64,000 bases of DNA from Paenibacillus alvei DSM 29 (GTDB taxonomy: Bacteria > Bacillota > Bacilli > Paenibacillales > Paenibacillaceae): the NCBI RefSeq assembly GCF_000293805.1, contig NZ_AMBZ01000007.1, positions 1 through 64,000 of the forward strand. Reading direction: 5' to 3'. Each line of letters begins with the position of its first letter. Position 1 is the first letter of the stretch. The translations under genes and the position numbers were made by a program. The notes under the pieces are model-generated. The model saw nothing but the letters and a program-made list of their open reading frames with translations. It was not told where the DNA came from and made no database searches. This document shows, in pieces, positions 9,466 through 17,758 of the stretch.

Positions 9466-10266
9466 ATGGTACCAGCTGTAGAACTATCTCGCGTGACTCA
9501 TGTATATGTGACGGATCGTGAAGCCAAGCTGGCGGTTAATGAACTAACTGCCTCAATTATGCCTGGCGAATTTGTCAGTTTAGTTGGTCCGAGCGGCTGC
9601 GGCAAGACGACAATCCTTTCTATTATTGCTGGCTTGATGAAGCCAACTTACGGTCATGTAAAAGTATACGGGGAGCAAGTGAGGGGCACTTCATCCCATG
9701 TCGGCTATATGCTTCAGCAGGACTATCTATTTCCGTGGAGAACCATTCTGGACAATGCATGTATGGGGTTGGAGCTTACGAAGCAGTTGACCTCCGAGAT
9801 GAAAGAGAAAGTGGTTCAACTGCTCAATGGAATGGGACTTGAAGGGACAGAAAAGTTATTTCCTCATCAATTGTCCGGCGGAATGCGCCAGCGAGTTGCG
9901 CTTGTACGGACATTAGCAACGGAACCAGAGCTGATGCTGCTGGATGAACCATTCTCGGCCTTGGATTATCAAACAAAGCTGCAACTGGAGGACTTAATTG
10001 TAGAAACCTTAAGGCTGCGGAACAAGACGGCTATTCTAGTCACCCACGACCTATCAGAAGCGATAGCGGTGAGTGACCGGGTCATTGTATTAAACCGCGA
10101 TCCAGGCAGCATTCGCCGCACATTCATTATACCTGAGTCCATTCGCAAATCCCCGCCATTCTATGCTCGAGAACAGGCGGGATTTAATGATCTTTTCCAC
10201 GACCTGTGGAAAGAGCTTGAGGAGTCAGATCGGAGGGAAAGCAATGGCCCGACACTCGGAGTTTGA
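9466..10266 (+). CDS. ABC transporter ATP-binding protein (NitT/TauT family)
   Basis: All ABC ATPase motifs are in order: Walker A GPSGCGKTT, Q-loop in MLQQDYLFPWR, signature LSGGMRQR, Walker B LMLLDEPFSALD and the switch His in VTHD. The PWRT segment after the Q-loop is typical of NitT/TauT-type ATPases. The ATG at 9466 follows GGGAGG; the longer frame from 9433 has no ribosome site. The gene energises the importer formed with the binding protein upstream and the permease downstream, and its end overlaps the permease start by 23 bp. Confidence 0.92.
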   Translation: MVPAVELSRVTHVYVTDREAKLAVNELTASIMPGEFVSLVGPSGCGKTTILSIIAGLMKPTYGHVKVYGEQVRGTSSHVGYMLQQDYLFPWRTILDNACMGLELTKQLTSEMKEKVVQLLNGMGLEGTEKLFPHQLSGGMRQRVALVRTLATEPELMLLDEPFSALDYQTKLQLEDLIVETLRLRNKTAILVTHDLSEAIAVSDRVIVLNRDPGSIRRTFIIPESIRKSPPFYAREQAGFNDLFHDLWKELEESDRRESNGPTLGV

Positions 10267-11101
10267 TGATTCGACGCCCCCGTCCCATTCTTCGGACAAT
10301 ACGGAGCAGCTTGTAGCATCGACCTACTCGCAATATCGCGCGCGAAGACGTGCACTGTCAACTTCAGTAATGGTGACACAGGTTGTGATCCTGGTCGCCT
10401 GTATTGCTTTGTGGGAGATTGCAGGACGACTGAAGTGGATTGATGTCCTGTTATTCAGTTATCCAAGCAAGGTAGGCGCTCAAATTGTGCAGGATGTAAT
10501 GAACGGCTCCATCTGGCCGCATCTGGGGATGACTGTAGGGGAGACTATTGTGGGTTTTGTGCTCGGTACGGTATTCGGTACGCTGCTTGCCGTACTGATT
10601 TGGTGGTCGGAATTTCTCGCCAGAGTGCTTGATCCATATATGGTTGTCTTCAACAGTATGCCGAAGGTCGCGCTTGGCCCTTTGTTTATTGTCGGATTCG
10701 GGGCTGGATTCACGGCTATTGTCGTGACAACTTTATCGATTACGGTGATCATTACGACGATCGTTGTATACAATAGCTTTCGCGAGGTCGATCCGAATTA
10801 CGTGAAGGTTGTCCAGGTATTTGGTGGTGGGAAAAGGACGATATTTCTCAAGGTTATATTGCCTGCTTCATTTCCTGCCATCGTATCTACATTGAAAGTA
10901 AATGTAGGGCTTGCATGGGTAGGCGTTATCGTTGGCGAATTTCTTGTATCCAAGGTCGGACTTGGATATTTAATCATATATGGATTTCAGGTATTTAATT
11001 TTACACTGGTCATGTCCTCGCTTGTCATTATTGCGGTTGTGGCCACCCTGATGTATAAGGGAGTCGCTTTCTTAGAACGTAAAATCGTAAATCGTGCCTA
11101 A
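10244..11101 (+). CDS. ABC transporter permease (NitT/TauT family)
   Basis: The ATG at 10244 lies inside the 3' end of the ATPase gene, seven bases after CGGAGGG. An N-terminal polar stretch of about 45 residues precedes six or so membrane helices. The EAA loop sits near VVQVFGGGKRTIFLKVILPAS, the contact site for the ATPase. Sequence type is SsuC/TauC-like. It is the last gene of the three-gene importer operon and is followed by a terminator. Confidence 0.9.
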   Translation: MARHSEFDDSTPPSHSSDNTEQLVASTYSQYRARRRALSTSVMVTQVVILVACIALWEIAGRLKWIDVLLFSYPSKVGAQIVQDVMNGSIWPHLGMTVGETIVGFVLGTVFGTLLAVLIWWSEFLARVLDPYMVVFNSMPKVALGPLFIVGFGAGFTAIVVTTLSITVIITTIVVYNSFREVDPNYVKVVQVFGGGKRTIFLKVILPASFPAIVSTLKVNVGLAWVGVIVGEFLVSKVGLGYLIIYGFQVFNFTLVMSSLVIIAVVATLMYKGVAFLERKIVNRA

Positions 11102-11145
11102 TTGCGGCGTACAATAGCCGTAGACGAGAGGGTGCTTGATATCTC

Positions 11146-11179
11146 GGGGAATGCCAATGAATGGCATTCCTCTTTTTTT
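11146..11179 (+). terminator. Rho-independent terminator of the ABC operon
   Basis: GGAATGCCA at 11148-11156 pairs with TGGCATTCC at 11162-11170, followed by a run of seven T. Confidence 0.9.
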
Positions 11180-11262
11180 GCAACACGTTATCTGAGTCGA
11201 TATAATGAACATGTATCATAGTAAAATTACATCAGGGTTACATTGAAGGAGCGTTCTTACAC

Positions 11263-12249
11263 ATGGTGTTCGGATTTGTTGGTATTCGTGTCATTAAAAC
11301 GGCGATCGCCTCTATCCTAGCGATTATTGTTGCCAATCTTGTAGGGGCGATGAATCCGCTGGGAGCGGGGCTGCTTGCCATTCTCGGTGTGGATGTCACC
11401 CGCAAGCGCAGCATACGGACGGTGTCGGCACGGTTCATGGCGTCGGTTGTCGGCTTGCTTCTTGCTTCATTGCTGTTCGGGCTTCTCGGCTTCGAGCTAT
11501 GGGTGCTGGCATTATACATATTAGTGGCGTTTCCGATTATCGCAAAGCTCAATTTCAAAGAAGGAATCGTAACAAGCTCAGTCGTTGTGTTTCATATCTA
11601 TGGGGCCGGAACATTAACGCTGCACGGTGTATTGAATGAGATGTTGCTGCTGGCAATCGGGCTTGGCGCGGCCAGCATTGTGAATCTGGTATATATGCCA
11701 AATGAAGAAGATAAGCTTGTCCGGATCAAAAAGGAAGTAGATGCTTACTTCTCTCGCATATTCACCCAAATCAGCAGTAACTTGCGGGATACGACTTATG
11801 TATGGGACGGGCATGAAATTATTGATGCAGATGAGAAAGTGGATGAGGGGATCTTTATCGCGTCCAAGGCGCTGGAAAATCGTCTGATGCGTACGGAAGA
11901 TATCCATGCAGATGAACAATGGCTGCTCTATTTCTATATGCGCAAAGCGCAGCTTGAGAATGTGCAGGGGATTTTGCAGCTTCTCTCCCAAGTGTATCAA
12001 TCATTTCCTCAGTGTTATTTGGTGGCGGATGTGTTCGATCAATTGAGCGAAGATGTGAAGGAGCCGCATTATACAGGGAAAACAGAACAGCTTATTAATG
12101 AGTTGGACAAGGTATTCCGTCAAATGGATCTGCCGGCAACAAGAGGTGAATTTGAAGTACGAGCGGCAGTCTTGCAAGTAATTCGTGAGCTGCAGCAATA
12201 TTTGAAGATAGCGAAAAGAGATAAGAAACAACTTCGCCTTGGCGTATAA
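11263..12249 (+). CDS. Aromatic acid exporter family protein (YqjA-like, ArAE)
   Basis: About 150 N-terminal residues form four or more membrane helices with the family segment VGAMNPLGAGLLAILGVDVTRKRS. The remaining half is a soluble helical domain, as in Bacillus YqjA and other ArAE_1 proteins. Members are related to E. coli AaeB efflux proteins, but the transported compound is not known for this branch. AAGGAG lies eleven bases before the ATG, a little far. The gene stands alone between two terminated transcription units and precedes cotE by about 120 bp. Confidence 0.85.
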   Translation: MVFGFVGIRVIKTAIASILAIIVANLVGAMNPLGAGLLAILGVDVTRKRSIRTVSARFMASVVGLLLASLLFGLLGFELWVLALYILVAFPIIAKLNFKEGIVTSSVVVFHIYGAGTLTLHGVLNEMLLLAIGLGAASIVNLVYMPNEEDKLVRIKKEVDAYFSRIFTQISSNLRDTTYVWDGHEIIDADEKVDEGIFIASKALENRLMRTEDIHADEQWLLYFYMRKAQLENVQGILQLLSQVYQSFPQCYLVADVFDQLSEDVKEPHYTGKTEQLINELDKVFRQMDLPATRGEFEVRAAVLQVIRELQQYLKIAKRDKKQLRLGV

Positions 12250-12331
12250 CCCGCGCCAGGCCAGCATTTCGCTACTCTCAAAAAATGAGTCAACTCTGAT
12301 AAAATTGTTGTCACCCTAGACGAATGTCCTG

Positions 12332-12339
12332 CATACACT
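12332..12339 (+). promoter_or_regulatory. Possible sigma-E -10 element upstream of cotE
   Basis: CATACACT resembles the sigma-E -10 consensus CATACAnT and lies 35 bp before the cotE start. The matching -35 region is not clear. cotE is mother-cell controlled in Bacillus, which makes the site plausible but not shown. Confidence 0.3.
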
Positions 12340-12373
12340 TTAATTGAATGATTGTATGGAGGAGGTCCACAGG

Positions 12374-12934
12374 ATGGCAAACATAGAAAAACACCACTGC
12401 CGGGAAATCATCACGAAAGCAATCTGCGGCAAAGGTCGTAAGTTCTCTGTCGTCACACATACCGTCTCTCCGCCTAATCATCCGACAAGCATATTGGGGG
12501 CATGGATCATAAACCATCAATATGAATCGGTGCGGGCAGGAGACGGCATTGAAGTAATTGGTACTTACGATATCAACATCTGGTATTCATACGACAACAA
12601 TTCCCAAACTGACGTTGCGAAAGAAACGGTGTCGTATGTAGATCTCGTTCCGTTGTCGTATGTAGATCCGAAACACCGCTCTTCCACTGTCGAGGTATCT
12701 GCCGATGCGGTTCAGGAGCCGAACTGTGTGGAAGCAAGTGTATCTTCTCATGGGCGCGGTGTGACCATTCGTGTTGAACGGGAGTTTCTGGTGGAAATGG
12801 TTGCAGAGACAAAGGTATGTGTCCTCGTATGTAAGGACGGATGCAGTGATTTCGAAGACAAGGACTTTGATTTTGGCGTTCAGGACGAGAGCTTCGACGA
12901 TTTGGAACCGGACTTGACGGATGAGGAGTTGTAA
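12374..12934 (+). CDS. cotE: Outer spore coat morphogenetic protein CotE
   Basis: The protein opens with the CotE-specific segment CREIITKAICGKGRKFS and continues with TSILGAWIINHQYE and the NIWYSYDNNSQT motif. It ends in the usual very acidic tail (FDDLEPDLTDEEL). CotE assembles the outer coat around the forming spore. The ATG at 12374 follows GGAGGAGGTCC; the ORF reaching 12344 has no ribosome site. Position directly before the mutS region repeats the Bacillus cotE-mutS-mutL order, here with an amidoligase gene inserted. At 186 residues it is close to the Bacillus protein. Confidence 0.95.
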   Translation: MANIEKHHCREIITKAICGKGRKFSVVTHTVSPPNHPTSILGAWIINHQYESVRAGDGIEVIGTYDINIWYSYDNNSQTDVAKETVSYVDLVPLSYVDPKHRSSTVEVSADAVQEPNCVEASVSSHGRGVTIRVEREFLVEMVAETKVCVLVCKDGCSDFEDKDFDFGVQDESFDDLEPDLTDEEL

Positions 12935-12938
12935 TTAT

Positions 12939-12978
12939 CGCCGCAGGCCCTGACCGCTTGCGGCGGTTTCTTATTTCC
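12939..12978 (+). terminator. Terminator after cotE
   Basis: CGCCGCA pairs with TGCGGCG across a 13-base loop, followed by a T-rich tract interrupted by C and A. Confidence 0.7.
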
Positions 12979-13087
12979 TTTTTGGATACTCTCAACCAAC
13001 ATGCGCATGGTGGGTGAGCTGCTGCAGTACCTGTGCCTATAAACTTGATGATATACCCACAGGATATGCAGCAAAGGAATGATTGTA

Positions 13088-13111
13088 GAGGGCGGGAGCC
13101 CTCCTTTTTTT
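13088..13111 (+). terminator. Second terminator-like hairpin between cotE and the amidoligase gene
   Basis: GAGGGC and GCCCTC flank a tight loop and are followed by seven T. No gene was recognised between this hairpin and the cotE terminator (12980-13085), so it may end a small transcript or be a backup terminator. Confidence 0.75.
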
Positions 13112-13207
13112 GGATTCAAAACAAAATACATAACAACTTGTTGAAGACACGATGAAGCATGGAAGGTACGAAGCTATCTATTTGCCGGCTGTGAAGGAGA
13201 TGGAGGC

Positions 13208-14854
13208 ATGAGCCGAGACCTTGTTAGCGATGAACGGGTAATTGTCGTCACGGATAATCGGGAAGCAGCGGATATATGGAAGCAATACAGAGTGAAGACG
13301 ATTGCCCAGTCCAAATTTAAACGGGCAGGTGCCCAGTCCATTGCAGTGAAGGAACATGGTAAGGTTGTCGTTTGGTGGAATCGAAACATGGCGCTGCAGG
13401 CTGTAATGGATTACAATGCTGCCTTCCGTCATCAAGCGGAGTCAGGAACAATTGTACTCAATCGCTATGCTTCTTATTGGAAATCAGGCTCCATGCGTGA
13501 ACGCTTGAAGCTGTGGGGACTCCCTGTCGCAGAATGGGCCACGTGGGCAGATGAATTGCCGCCGAATTCGGGACGGCATTATGTACGCACGATCTGCTTC
13601 TGGGTGAATGGCTGCCGAATTGTCGCTGCCGCACAGAGCATCAACCCGCCGCAGGGGGCGCCTTTGTATCATCCGCTTGATGATTGGTCCAAGCCGCCGT
13701 ATCGACGGTTGGCTCGGTTGGCGCTGAGAGCAGCGTATGCCGTAGGCTGGGACATCGCATCGGTCACACTGCGCTGTACTTCCTCTTCCGCGGAGGAAGG
13801 AGTGACAGAATTGCCAGCTGGGGTATTGGATGAGCCTCAGCTTGGTGATGTCATTGTGCATATCGATCCTGTGCCGCAGCGCATGCCGGCATGGGTACGA
13901 GAAAGATACGCGGCAGTATGGCAGGAAGAGTCGATTGAGCAGGTACAAATTCAGGACAGGAGTTCGGGGATCAAGCTCGGAATGGATGTCGAATTAATTT
14001 TGTATGATACCCGTTTAGCCAAGATTATTTCCGCTGCGCGTTACTTGCCGAAGAGTGGTGCTGCAGGCTGTGATGCAGTACGTCTGCAAGGTCGCATTCT
14101 ATTTCCACTTATGGAGCTGCGTCCTGAACCTGCTGAACGGCCTGCACAGCTTGTAGAACATGTACGCAAGGCGGTGCAGCTTGCTGAGAACATCATTAAG
14201 GGTAAACACAGTTCGAGCATGCAGACACCCAATCTGGTTTGGCTCGGTGGCTCATGTCCACGAGGAAGGTTTTCGTTAGGGGGCCACATCCATGTTAGCG
14301 GGGTTGCTCTAACCTCGGACTTGATAAGAGCCTTGGATACCTATGTCGCATTCCCGCTATCATTCATTGAACAGCCCTCTGGTTCGAGAAAAAGGCGCCC
14401 AGGATACGGAACCTACGGGGATGTTCGCGAGCATGACCACGGCGGAGCAGGCGGATTTGAATACCGAACGCTCCCGTGCTTCATTTTTACTCCAGCATTG
14501 ACGTTAGAGATCCTAACTTTGTTCTATACGGTAGTAGTATGTTATCCAAGGCTTACAAGGCGTGACAGTGTACGTCAGGACGTGATTCAGGCATTTTTGT
14601 ACGCACACGCTGCAGAGAAGGATATTCAATATGAAGGTGCAGGAAAGCTGCCAATGCGCCAATTGGCGATCGAGCTCCTGGATGAATTGCTGTGTGAAGC
14701 TGTGAAAAGCAAGAATGAGCGGCGGACAGATAATAGTAAGAGTGTACAATGCGAAGTCGAAAAATCCATTCAATCACTCCGCAACCGAATTTGTGCTAAA
14801 TGGACATGGGACGAGAATGAGGATTTGCGAAATGCATGGCTTGATATCCAGTGA
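13208..14854 (+). CDS. Putative amidoligase (phiEco32-like COOH-NH2 ligase, type 2)
   Basis: The start follows GGAGATGGAGGC. Residues 1-250 are not recognised. From about 255 on the protein has the amidoligase signature of the glutamine-synthetase-like fold: GMDVELILYD (acidic metal/ATP site), a GCD segment, ELRPEP, LGGHIHVSG near 357 and YGTYGDVREHD then FEYRTLP near 400-423. Such ligases use ATP to join a carboxyl to an amine, and were proposed to modify peptides or cell surfaces. The gene lies between cotE and mutS with its own terminator upstream of mutS. A spore-coat role is an inference from position only. Confidence 0.8.
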   Translation: MSRDLVSDERVIVVTDNREAADIWKQYRVKTIAQSKFKRAGAQSIAVKEHGKVVVWWNRNMALQAVMDYNAAFRHQAESGTIVLNRYASYWKSGSMRERLKLWGLPVAEWATWADELPPNSGRHYVRTICFWVNGCRIVAAAQSINPPQGAPLYHPLDDWSKPPYRRLARLALRAAYAVGWDIASVTLRCTSSSAEEGVTELPAGVLDEPQLGDVIVHIDPVPQRMPAWVRERYAAVWQEESIEQVQIQDRSSGIKLGMDVELILYDTRLAKIISAARYLPKSGAAGCDAVRLQGRILFPLMELRPEPAERPAQLVEHVRKAVQLAENIIKGKHSSSMQTPNLVWLGGSCPRGRFSLGGHIHVSGVALTSDLIRALDTYVAFPLSFIEQPSGSRKRRPGYGTYGDVREHDHGGAGGFEYRTLPCFIFTPALTLEILTLFYTVVVCYPRLTRRDSVRQDVIQAFLYAHAAEKDIQYEGAGKLPMRQLAIELLDELLCEAVKSKNERRTDNSKSVQCEVEKSIQSLRNRICAKWTWDENEDLRNAWLDIQ

Positions 14855-14897
14855 GCGGTGACGGCGTGAAATGCGCGTGAGTCGCCGCTCCTTTTTT
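14853..14897 (+). terminator. Terminator between amidoligase gene and mutS
   Basis: GAGCGGTGAC at the stop codon pairs with GTCGCCGCTC at 14881-14890 (one wobble pair), followed by six T. Confidence 0.8.
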
Positions 14898-14936
14898 GCT
14901 ATAATAAAATTCTACTTATGTTATCGGAGGGTGTTT

Positions 14937-17684
14937 ATGGTGAAGCTGACACCGATGATGGAACAATACTTAAGCATCAAGGAACAGGTTAAGGATGCCT
15001 TTTTGTTTTTCCGCCTCGGGGATTTTTACGAGATGTTCTTTGACGATGCTATTCTAGCATCAAAGGAATTAGAGATTACACTGACGGGAAGAGGCAGCAG
15101 TGGAGCTGAGGATCGAATTCCAATGTGCGGAGTGCCTTATCATTCAGCAGATAATTATATTCAACGTTTGATCGAAAAGGGTTATAAAGTAGCGATATGT
15201 GAGCAGGTGGAGGATCCAGCAACAGCTAAGGGTGTCGTCCGCCGTGAAATCGTTCGAATCGTTACGCCGGGCACCGTAATGGAAGGCAAACTGCTTGATG
15301 ACAAGACGAATCACTATCTTGTGTGCCTCTCACAAGGAAGCACGAGCAATGCCTTGGCAGCTTGCGACCTGTCCACGGGAGAAATGATTGTAACATCTGC
15401 GCCTATTGGACAATCCTGGATAATTGACGAGCTGAATGTCTATATGCCGACTGAAATCATTGGTCATGCAGCACTGCTTCAAGAGGCAGAGCCGCTGACG
15501 AAGTCATGGAACCGTTCTGTTCTTCTTACGGAGTGGAATCGCCAGGATGAAGCCTTGGCACGCCAGCAATTTGGAGAAGCAGTCTGGACTCGTCTGGAGG
15601 ATGAACGGCAGCAGGCGCTTGCGATACTGATGGGCTATTTGCAGGAAACTCAGAAGCGCTCATTAAGTCAGCTGACGAACATTCGAACCTATGATCCCGA
15701 TCAATATTTGGTGCTTGATCCATTTACGCGCCGCAATTTGGAGCTTACGGAGACGGTACGCGAGCGTGCGAAGAAAGGCTCCTTGCTCTGGCTGCTTGAT
15801 CGTACGGAGACATCGATGGGGGCAAGACTTTTGCGCCGCTGGATAGATAAACCGCTGATGAATCGGAACGTGATTGAGGAACGGCTGGAAGCCGTCGAGA
15901 CACTGTATCATCATCTCATTTGGAGAGAAGAACTGCGTGAGCAATTGTCCTCGGTGTACGATCTGGAGCGGCTCGTAGGCCGCATTGCCTTCGGAACGGC
16001 GAATGGACGCGATCTGGTTGCCCTAAAATCTTCACTAAGTCAAATTCCAATGCTGAAGCAGCTTTGCGAACAGACCTCGTCTGCCACGCTGCTCCGTGAT
16101 TGGATTGATAGCGCTATTGTGGACGAGCCGCCTGTATCAGTCCGAGATGGGGGGCTTATTAAGCCAGGTTATGATGAATATCTCGACCAGCTGCGAGAAG
16201 CGAGTGTGAACGGCAAGCGCTGGATCGCCGAATTAGAGCGGAAAGAGAAGGAGTCAACCGGCATTAAGTCGCTGAAGATCGGATACAACAAAGTATTCGG
16301 TTACTACATTGAGGTAACGAAGTCGAATTTGTCCTCGCTTCCAGAAGGGCGATACGAGCGCAAGCAGACACTGGCCAATGCAGAGCGGTTCGTTACTCCT
16401 GAATTGAAGGAGAAGGAAGCACTGATTCTCGAGGCAGAGGATAAGATGCTCGGCTTGGAATACGAGCGGTTCAGTGAGCTGCGTCAACGAATCGGCAGCG
16501 AGATTCGTCGTCTGCAAGCCTTGGCAGAAGCGGTTGCTGAAATCGACGTCTATCAATCCCTTGCGGCAGTAAGTGCAGCAAGGAGATATGTTCGTCCGGA
16601 ATTAACGGAACAGCTGGATATGCATATCAAAGAAGGCCGTCATCCGGTCGTTGAGGCTGTCATGCAGGGCGGAGACTTCATGGCGAACGATACAGAGCTG
16701 ACCGAGCAGGATGCGACGATGCTGCTGATTACAGGGCCGAATATGGCCGGTAAAAGCACATACATGCGTCAAGTAGCCCTTATCTCGATCATGGCGCAGA
16801 TTGGCTGTTTCGTTCCTGCAGAACGGGCATCAATGCCGATTGTCGATCGGATCTTCACGAGAATTGGGGCTGCGGATGACTTAATAGGCGGACAGAGTAC
16901 GTTCATGGTGGAAATGATGGACATTCAAGTGATGACAGAAAAGGCAACGCGCCGCAGCTTGGTTATTATCGATGAGCTGGGTCGTGGGACGTCTACAAGT
17001 GAAGGGATGTCGATTGCCCAGGCTGTAGTGGAGTATGTCCATAATCGAATTGGCTGCAAGGCGCTCGTTTCGACCCATTTCCATGAGCTGGCTCATATGG
17101 CCGATCGTCTGCAGCGCTTGAAAAATGTATGCATGGCTGTGCAGGAAAGCGGCAATCAAGTTACTTTCCTCCGCAAGCTGGTTTCGGGCGCGGCAAGTAC
17201 AAGCTACGGCATCTATTGCGCGCGTTTAGCCGGGCTGCCTGATCAGATTATTGATCGTGCGTATGACCTGCTAAGTCATTACGAATCTGCTGATCGGGAC
17301 AATGTACAGCCGTTAACATCAAACACTGAAGGCGAGCGCCCTGAGAATCATGTAGAGCAGCTGTCCTTATTTGGCTGGGATCAGACGGCAGTATCAGCGG
17401 AACCACCTGTTGTAAAGGCTGAGAAGAATGATGAGCACGTACTAGAAGCTGGAGATGAATATTTGCAGCAAAATGGTACGGAGAAATTCAATCAAGTTGA
17501 GCCGCAGCAAAGCCAACAGCTTGAGGAGCAAAAGTTTTCAGCCGAACATGCGGCGGAAGTGACTGCTATGAAGGAATTCATCGGCTCCTTAACGGATGTG
17601 GATGTAATGTCAATGACCCCTCTGGAAGCTATGAATCAACTGCATGACTTAATGAAGCGGGCTCGTGAAATGATTCGTAAATGA
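14937..17684 (+). CDS. mutS: DNA mismatch repair protein MutS
   Basis: The 915-residue protein has every MutS domain. The mismatch-reading Phe-x-Glu is F30/E32 in GDFYEMF. Connector, core and clamp domains follow, then the ATPase with Walker A GPNMAGKST near 600 and Walker B VIIDELGRGTS. The C-terminal tail (from about 800) is long and rich in Glu and Gln; it ends with a helical segment likely used for tetramer contact. MutS recognises base mismatches and recruits MutL. The ATG at 14937 follows CGGAGGG. mutL follows after 74 bp and both are presumably cotranscribed. Confidence 0.97.
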   Translation: MVKLTPMMEQYLSIKEQVKDAFLFFRLGDFYEMFFDDAILASKELEITLTGRGSSGAEDRIPMCGVPYHSADNYIQRLIEKGYKVAICEQVEDPATAKGVVRREIVRIVTPGTVMEGKLLDDKTNHYLVCLSQGSTSNALAACDLSTGEMIVTSAPIGQSWIIDELNVYMPTEIIGHAALLQEAEPLTKSWNRSVLLTEWNRQDEALARQQFGEAVWTRLEDERQQALAILMGYLQETQKRSLSQLTNIRTYDPDQYLVLDPFTRRNLELTETVRERAKKGSLLWLLDRTETSMGARLLRRWIDKPLMNRNVIEERLEAVETLYHHLIWREELREQLSSVYDLERLVGRIAFGTANGRDLVALKSSLSQIPMLKQLCEQTSSATLLRDWIDSAIVDEPPVSVRDGGLIKPGYDEYLDQLREASVNGKRWIAELERKEKESTGIKSLKIGYNKVFGYYIEVTKSNLSSLPEGRYERKQTLANAERFVTPELKEKEALILEAEDKMLGLEYERFSELRQRIGSEIRRLQALAEAVAEIDVYQSLAAVSAARRYVRPELTEQLDMHIKEGRHPVVEAVMQGGDFMANDTELTEQDATMLLITGPNMAGKSTYMRQVALISIMAQIGCFVPAERASMPIVDRIFTRIGAADDLIGGQSTFMVEMMDIQVMTEKATRRSLVIIDELGRGTSTSEGMSIAQAVVEYVHNRIGCKALVSTHFHELAHMADRLQRLKNVCMAVQESGNQVTFLRKLVSGAASTSYGIYCARLAGLPDQIIDRAYDLLSHYESADRDNVQPLTSNTEGERPENHVEQLSLFGWDQTAVSAEPPVVKAEKNDEHVLEAGDEYLQQNGTEKFNQVEPQQSQQLEEQKFSAEHAAEVTAMKEFIGSLTDVDVMSMTPLEAMNQLHDLMKRAREMIRK

Positions 17685-17758
17685 CCTGATATTTTTTGAA
17701 AATGATTCGTTAATGGTGAATATTTCTATCAGAGTCGGGAGCTAGGGAGGTGTCAAAA

